The translations under genes were made by a program, and so were the position numbers. From Umbelopsis ramanniana AG (Eukaryota; Mucoromycota; Umbelopsidomycetes; Umbelopsidales; Umbelopsidaceae): a DNA stretch of 64,000 nucleotides. Shown here piece after piece: positions 59,570-64,000 of the stretch (within the stretch, counting starts at the first letter, position 1; the number at the start of each line of letters is the position of its first letter). Below the pieces are notes generated by a model, which was given only the letters and a program-made list of their open reading frames with translations, was not told where the DNA came from and made no database searches. The stretch lies in assembly GCF_025399195.1 (NCBI RefSeq), contig NW_026252093.1, positions 1-64,000 on the forward strand, given 5' to 3'.

Positions 59570-62500
59570 ATGTCCAAATTTGGCATCCTTCACAAGCACA
59601 GCCCTTCTTTTTCTTTCAACACCCTACATTCAATGGCTTACAATGAAGGTCCTGTAAGATTTTCAAATAGTACTGTCATAGACATGGAGCCTGTGTCGCC
59701 TCAGGCTCCAGGCGGTCCATTTAGTATCCACGGATCGTTGAATGATCTCGAACGAGATGAGAACAACCATCGCCGTCGATCTTACATCACACCGACGGCT
59801 GCCCCGAAATTAGAAGAGTACCGGAAAATCATTCATCACATTATATCAAAATTGCGAAAACGAAAGCGTCCTCCGCCATACGCAGAGTTCAATAGTAGTA
59901 GCCAGCAGACAGTCTTCGATAATGAGGACGTTGCCGATTTGCTATCTCAGCTCCGGGATGTATTGCAAATTTGCACAAAAGCCGGCTGGACATTAAAGAC
60001 AGTGATAGACATGTAAGAACCGTTTCGAATCATTTACATCCATTATATGTACTTATAGCCATTGATAGTCCACGTGGCCGCGGAGACAATCACTCCGCCT
60101 CATCATCCAGGTCCAATTCTCCAGCCCGATCTCCTCGTTCTGCCTCTCCAGCCCGATCGTTTGATGGAGGATCACCAAGAGGGGCAAATTTTCCACTTGA
60201 CAAATCGATGAGTAATGGAGAGATTCCATTCATTGCGGAAATTCTTGCCGACGTTGTCCTGAACGATTGCCGATACCAAGTAGCCATTCCAAAACCATCT
60301 CGACCTTCGTACGCCTTACATTCAATTACCATCGATATGGCGATTTTACTTGTTCAGCAAGATACCAGGAATTTAGCATGGTTATTCGAAATTGGAATGA
60401 TTATGCTTCCTGCCTTCGATACCTTTCCTCCTGGCCCACTTATTGGAAAACTGCTTGTGTTGTACATCGACTGGATCATACCCAACCTCATCAAGGCACA
60501 CGCACCTACATATCTATTTGAATACAATAATTATATTGATAATGAAGTACCTACGATAAGGGAACCTGGTAAGTTGTTTTATAACCTTCAGATGGGCTAC
60601 AAAATGTCAACACACAGAAACATATTAACTTTACATGCCATTAAAGGTATCAATGTGTCGGATGTACAGAATGCTCATTCAGGAGCCCCGACAATCAATA
60701 TTCAACAGCCTGAGAGAGAAAACAATAGCGCGAGAAGGAATGGCTCTGGACTGACCATTCAAACTAGCCGAAATGTACAGATGAGGTCCAACCATGATCC
60801 AACTTTAGTGCGGCGCTCATCTAGCGTATCTGGTTCTCATAGTGGTGACCTATCCATCGATAGCTACTACACATACGCTCTCTTCTCACCGCTTTTGCTA
60901 CTCATGATTCAAAATCTAAACCCTTATATCTCTGCTAAACGATCGTTTTCACTCCCCAAAGCACCAGTTGATCTCCTACGTGAATCAAATACCTTATTTC
61001 ATTTTTACCAGGCGCTAGATTTTATGATATCGCAGAAGAACGACATTTACCTGGATTTGTTGGATATTATATCATATGGAAATGATGAAGTACGATCTCG
61101 AGCTACGCAAATTTTATTCCACTACTATGGTAGAAGCTTAGGACACATTACAGTAGCCGAACCCCTTGCCAAGCTGGGACATAGAGAACAGATGGTTATT
61201 GCTGAGAGCGAAAACAGAGAAGAAAGAGACCGAGAGGAACGGGATCGAATGGCTGTTATCGAAGCTATGCGTGCAGGAGGAACATTCAACATGTCCAACC
61301 TGAATCGAAAAAATAGAATGGGCACGTCTCCACTAGGAGGAAGAGACTATCAGGAAACAGATCTAAAAATTTCTGAAAGGGTCGAACTAGATGAAGATGA
61401 TGAAAACCATGTATTCTTCCCGCATATGTTCCCAGAAGCACGCCAACGATTGTCGGATGACATTGGAATATCTATGCAGAGATCGTCACAAGGAATAGCG
61501 ATGCTGAACATCCAATCCACAAATGATGACCAAAGTTCCAACTGTCGTGAATGCTTCAAGATCATTAAAGGCTACGGTCTCAAGTGCTACACGTGCCGTG
61601 ATGGTTTGCATTATAATTGCTACAACCAGAAGATGTCGACTAACCTCCTCGATATTCTCCACTATGTGAATGATGGAGGAGTGCACAAAGTCGTCAGTCC
61701 TCAGTACTGTACCATTAGATCTATATTCCGCAAAGTACCTGCTTTTGGATCCGGAAATGTGCCCACTAAATTACCGGCTTTCTTCAGAAATCAAACATCG
61801 TTAGATATTCATGGACATCAATTCCAACTTGTGAACCTTTTTACTTTGACTCTCTGTCTATGCTGCAGGCTGCCTCTGTGGGGAATATCGTATCAAGGCT
61901 ACCAATGTACAAAATGCAATCGCTTTGCTCATCTAGACTGCTTGTTTTCTAACAGTGAGCAAGGAAGTAATACACTTTTTGACTGCCGACCAGCAGCATT
62001 CACGGAGAAGGACATATCTATTGAAAGGCGGAGACTCGAAGACGATTTTGTACAAAATTACAATGACATGCTGATCAAAGCCGAAAATATGCATAACACT
62101 TCATTCGAAGAAGTAAGCTCGCTACTCAACATCCTGTTACTACAAGAAAATATTCTTCATTGTGGTACCTCAGCTGGCTGCCTTGTTGTTATCGAATCGG
62201 ATACCAATCCACTGGCAACTCAAGATATTGGTAATGGTCAAACTGGAGGTGTCAATGACAATAGATCTGATGAACTTCGTAAGGCCATTGAGAGATGCAC
62301 GTCTTATTTGTCCAATGGCGACCCTAAAGCATCAACTTTCTTAAATGACCTTTCCATTGTCAACCACTATCATGTGAGCGACATGATTTTTAGCGACGAT
62401 CTTTACTTGTCTCATATAGCTGCAATGTTAAAGGCTCAAAGCAACCGATCTCATTTTGATGGAGATGGCAACGGATCCACGCTGTCGTCATCTCCCAGGC

Positions 62501-64000
62501 GTCGCTCTATCATCAGCTCTACTGGCTATCTCCAAGTTTCTACCAATTCTCGTAATCGGCAAGTGGCTGGCGGTGGTTACGATCATGTTGAAGAAAATTT
62601 GACGCCAAACGAAATGCTGCACAGCCAATCTATGCTGGAATGGGTCCAGGGCAATTTGAAAATCACAAGTACCAGTTTGGCTCGAGTTTTCCTACAACAT
62701 TTATCTGATGTTGGCTTGTTTGAACGGTTGGATGGGATGCCATTGGTTTTCCTGGAAAGTAGAATATCAAGGATTCGAAGTCCTTCATCGGCAACCATGG
62801 ATACTACTTCAGTACCATGCATCTTCACGGCGCCATTCGCGATCGACTCTTCCCCCAGTGTCGAATCTCTCATCACTGCCATTTTGGCTTGTCTTACTGA
62901 CATGAGCTTGTCCATCAATGAATACGGGTTACTGTTACTTACTCGGCGATGTTGGCCGGATCCATTCACATCAGTATACACTTGGGAACGATTGATATAT
63001 GCTACATTGAAATGGGTGTATCAAGAGGACGAGCAACTATCCGTCATACATGCCGAGTATACTGCTAAAGGCCAACACGGAGCAGGTGTTAGCAAAAACC
63101 GATGGCAAGTCGCTGCTCAAGCAGCTCTCATGTCCAAGAACAGAGGCGGATTTTTGACCAAAAACAGACAGAGTGTTCAGCAACAAAATCAGCAAGGTGT
63201 AGGCATGGGCACTGGTGGCGTCTATGTTAGCATGCGTAATGTTCTGCGCGACAAGTACCTTGTTGGCTGGATGTCGGCTGTGTATGACTTGAATAGGGAA
63301 ACATTTGGCAAGATCATTTTTGAAATGACCAAGAGAATTGTTTTAGAAAAGAAAGAAGAAGGGAAATTCTCGTCGCCTGTCGACCATGGCGAAGTGGCGG
63401 TAAGTTTTACCTGGTTTTGTATTACATATATTGGACTTTCAGCACTTGCTAATACCTAGAGTAGCATAATGAGGTGCTTAAGCAGGATTATTTCTTGGCC
63501 TGCCTCCTCAAAGCAAGATCATTTGGTATTTTATTCTCTTCTTTTGATACCATCATTGAATCCTGGATAAATGCTGCGACTGAAGCCTTTGGCTCACTCG
63601 GGTTATTAGAGGTTGGTTAATGAAATGAAATCCAGAAATGCTAACATTATGACTATCGAAGCTTACACTTTACATCAAAGATGGAGTCCCTCTCATCCAT
63701 GAAAACACTTCAGCGATTGTGCCATCAGAAGGGAAGTAGTAGTACTGGGTCTTCGGACAATCGTCTCAGTATATACGGCAATAGTATTACCTCGGATGAC
63801 AACGGCGTTGAGGGGCTTCTGGGCAAGCAACTGGAGCAGCCTTATAAGCTTATTGTCGGCGCCTTTGATAACGAAAGTTTTGAGGATTTTGCGAAAGGTA
63901 TCAATTGGATCAAATTGTTGATGCACTCAGGGTACGTGTTGCAGCGCATGGGATTGTTTAATCGAAGCACTGTATAGCTGACAAATTCCGCTAGTGTTGG
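59570..64000 (+). CDS. Large C1-domain protein, incomplete at window end
   Basis: Exons 59570-60012, 60069-63399, 63465-63611 and 63714-63931, then a further exon from 63995 cut by the window; about 1,380 residues are visible. The N-terminal 150 residues are disordered, then a Ser/Arg-Pro-rich linker. An alpha-helical region follows (LAWLFEIGMIMLPAFDTFPPGP). Two cysteine-rich zinc modules lie near residues 639-670 (NCRECFKIIKGYGLKCYTC) and 729-780, the second a C1 domain: His, CxxC, CTKC, His-x2-Cys. C1 domains bind diacylglycerol or act as protein contacts. The C-terminal part is helical and lacks a catalytic motif I know. The size and helical plan recall UNC80-type channel scaffolds, but this is only a guess. 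A GTAAGT near 60570 could start an extra 77-nt intron, and the acceptor of exon 4 is uncertain (see findings). An alternative start is 59633. Confidence 0.7.

Noticed and set aside
1-64000. tRNA, rRNA, CRISPR arrays, operons, transposon termini
   Set aside because: I scanned intergenic regions for B-box-like motifs, regular spacer repeats, transposase-like frames and terminal repeats by eye and found none; a covariance-model search would be needed to exclude small RNAs.

Overview
The window is nuclear DNA from a filamentous fungus. Genes carry many short GT-AG introns (about 50-110 bp), use standard codons and sit close together on both strands. The gene content (fungal TRP channel YVC1, OPT oligopeptide transporters, Atg17, Ism1-type mitochondrial IleRS, Imp1) is fungal. 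Intron density (up to 18 in one gene), moderate AT richness and the style of the C2H2 factor suggest an early-diverging lineage such as Mucoromycota; this placement is inference. I found no rRNA, tRNA, CRISPR array, prokaryote-type operon or intact transposon.

Layout: 139-2156 (+) three-RRM RNA-binding protein; 2746-3461 (-) mitochondrial inner membrane protease Imp1; 4996-9320 (+) mitochondrial isoleucyl-tRNA synthetase; 9504-14492 (-) large RasGEF; 15652-18296 (-) YVC1-like vacuolar cation channel; 18414-19604 (+) quinone-oxidoreductase-like MDR protein; 19870-23336 (+) retromer VPS35; 23564-24539 (-) calmodulin; 24695-26651 (-) glutathione synthetase; 27241-31266 (+) P4-ATPase flippase; 31655-32193 (-) ATP synthase subunit g; 32832-34653 (+) flavin monooxygenase; 36622-38347 (+) C2H2 factor with two Msn2-like finger pairs; 40253-40507 (-) candidate small secreted protein; 41571-42019 (+) COX14-like small membrane protein; 42234-44227 (-) Atg17; 44406-46784 and 47602-50026 (-) tandem OPT transporters; 52156-53647 (+) SPOUT1-type RNA methyltransferase; 55289-56645 (+) zinc alcohol dehydrogenase; 56876-58015 (-) unknown Ser-rich protein; 58345-59507 (-) Golgi SNARE Gos1; 59570 to the window end (+) a large C1-domain protein, incomplete.

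Most gene models were built by hand from splice signals; each complete spliced CDS has a length divisible by three and a continuous frame. The genes are mainly housekeeping: mitochondrial function (Imp1, IleRS, ATP synthase g, COX14-like), membrane traffic and lipid asymmetry (VPS35, Gos1, flippase, Atg17), calcium signalling (YVC1, calmodulin), redox and detoxification (glutathione synthetase, FMO, two dehydrogenases) and peptide uptake (two OPTs). They do not form one pathway.

The most notable points are a 173-bp identical tract inside otherwise diverged tandem OPT genes with reciprocal intron differences, a transcription factor carrying two near-equivalent finger pairs, a GC-AG intron in Atg17, 12-nt and 18-nt coding exons, a 62-bp gap between divergent start codons, and a candidate secreted peptide precursor with a dibasic site. 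I saw no convincing new multi-gene system. Several gene-poor stretches (3.5-5.0, 34.7-36.6, 38.4-40.2, 50.0-52.1 and 53.7-55.3 kb) hold only weak or decayed coding-like fragments.
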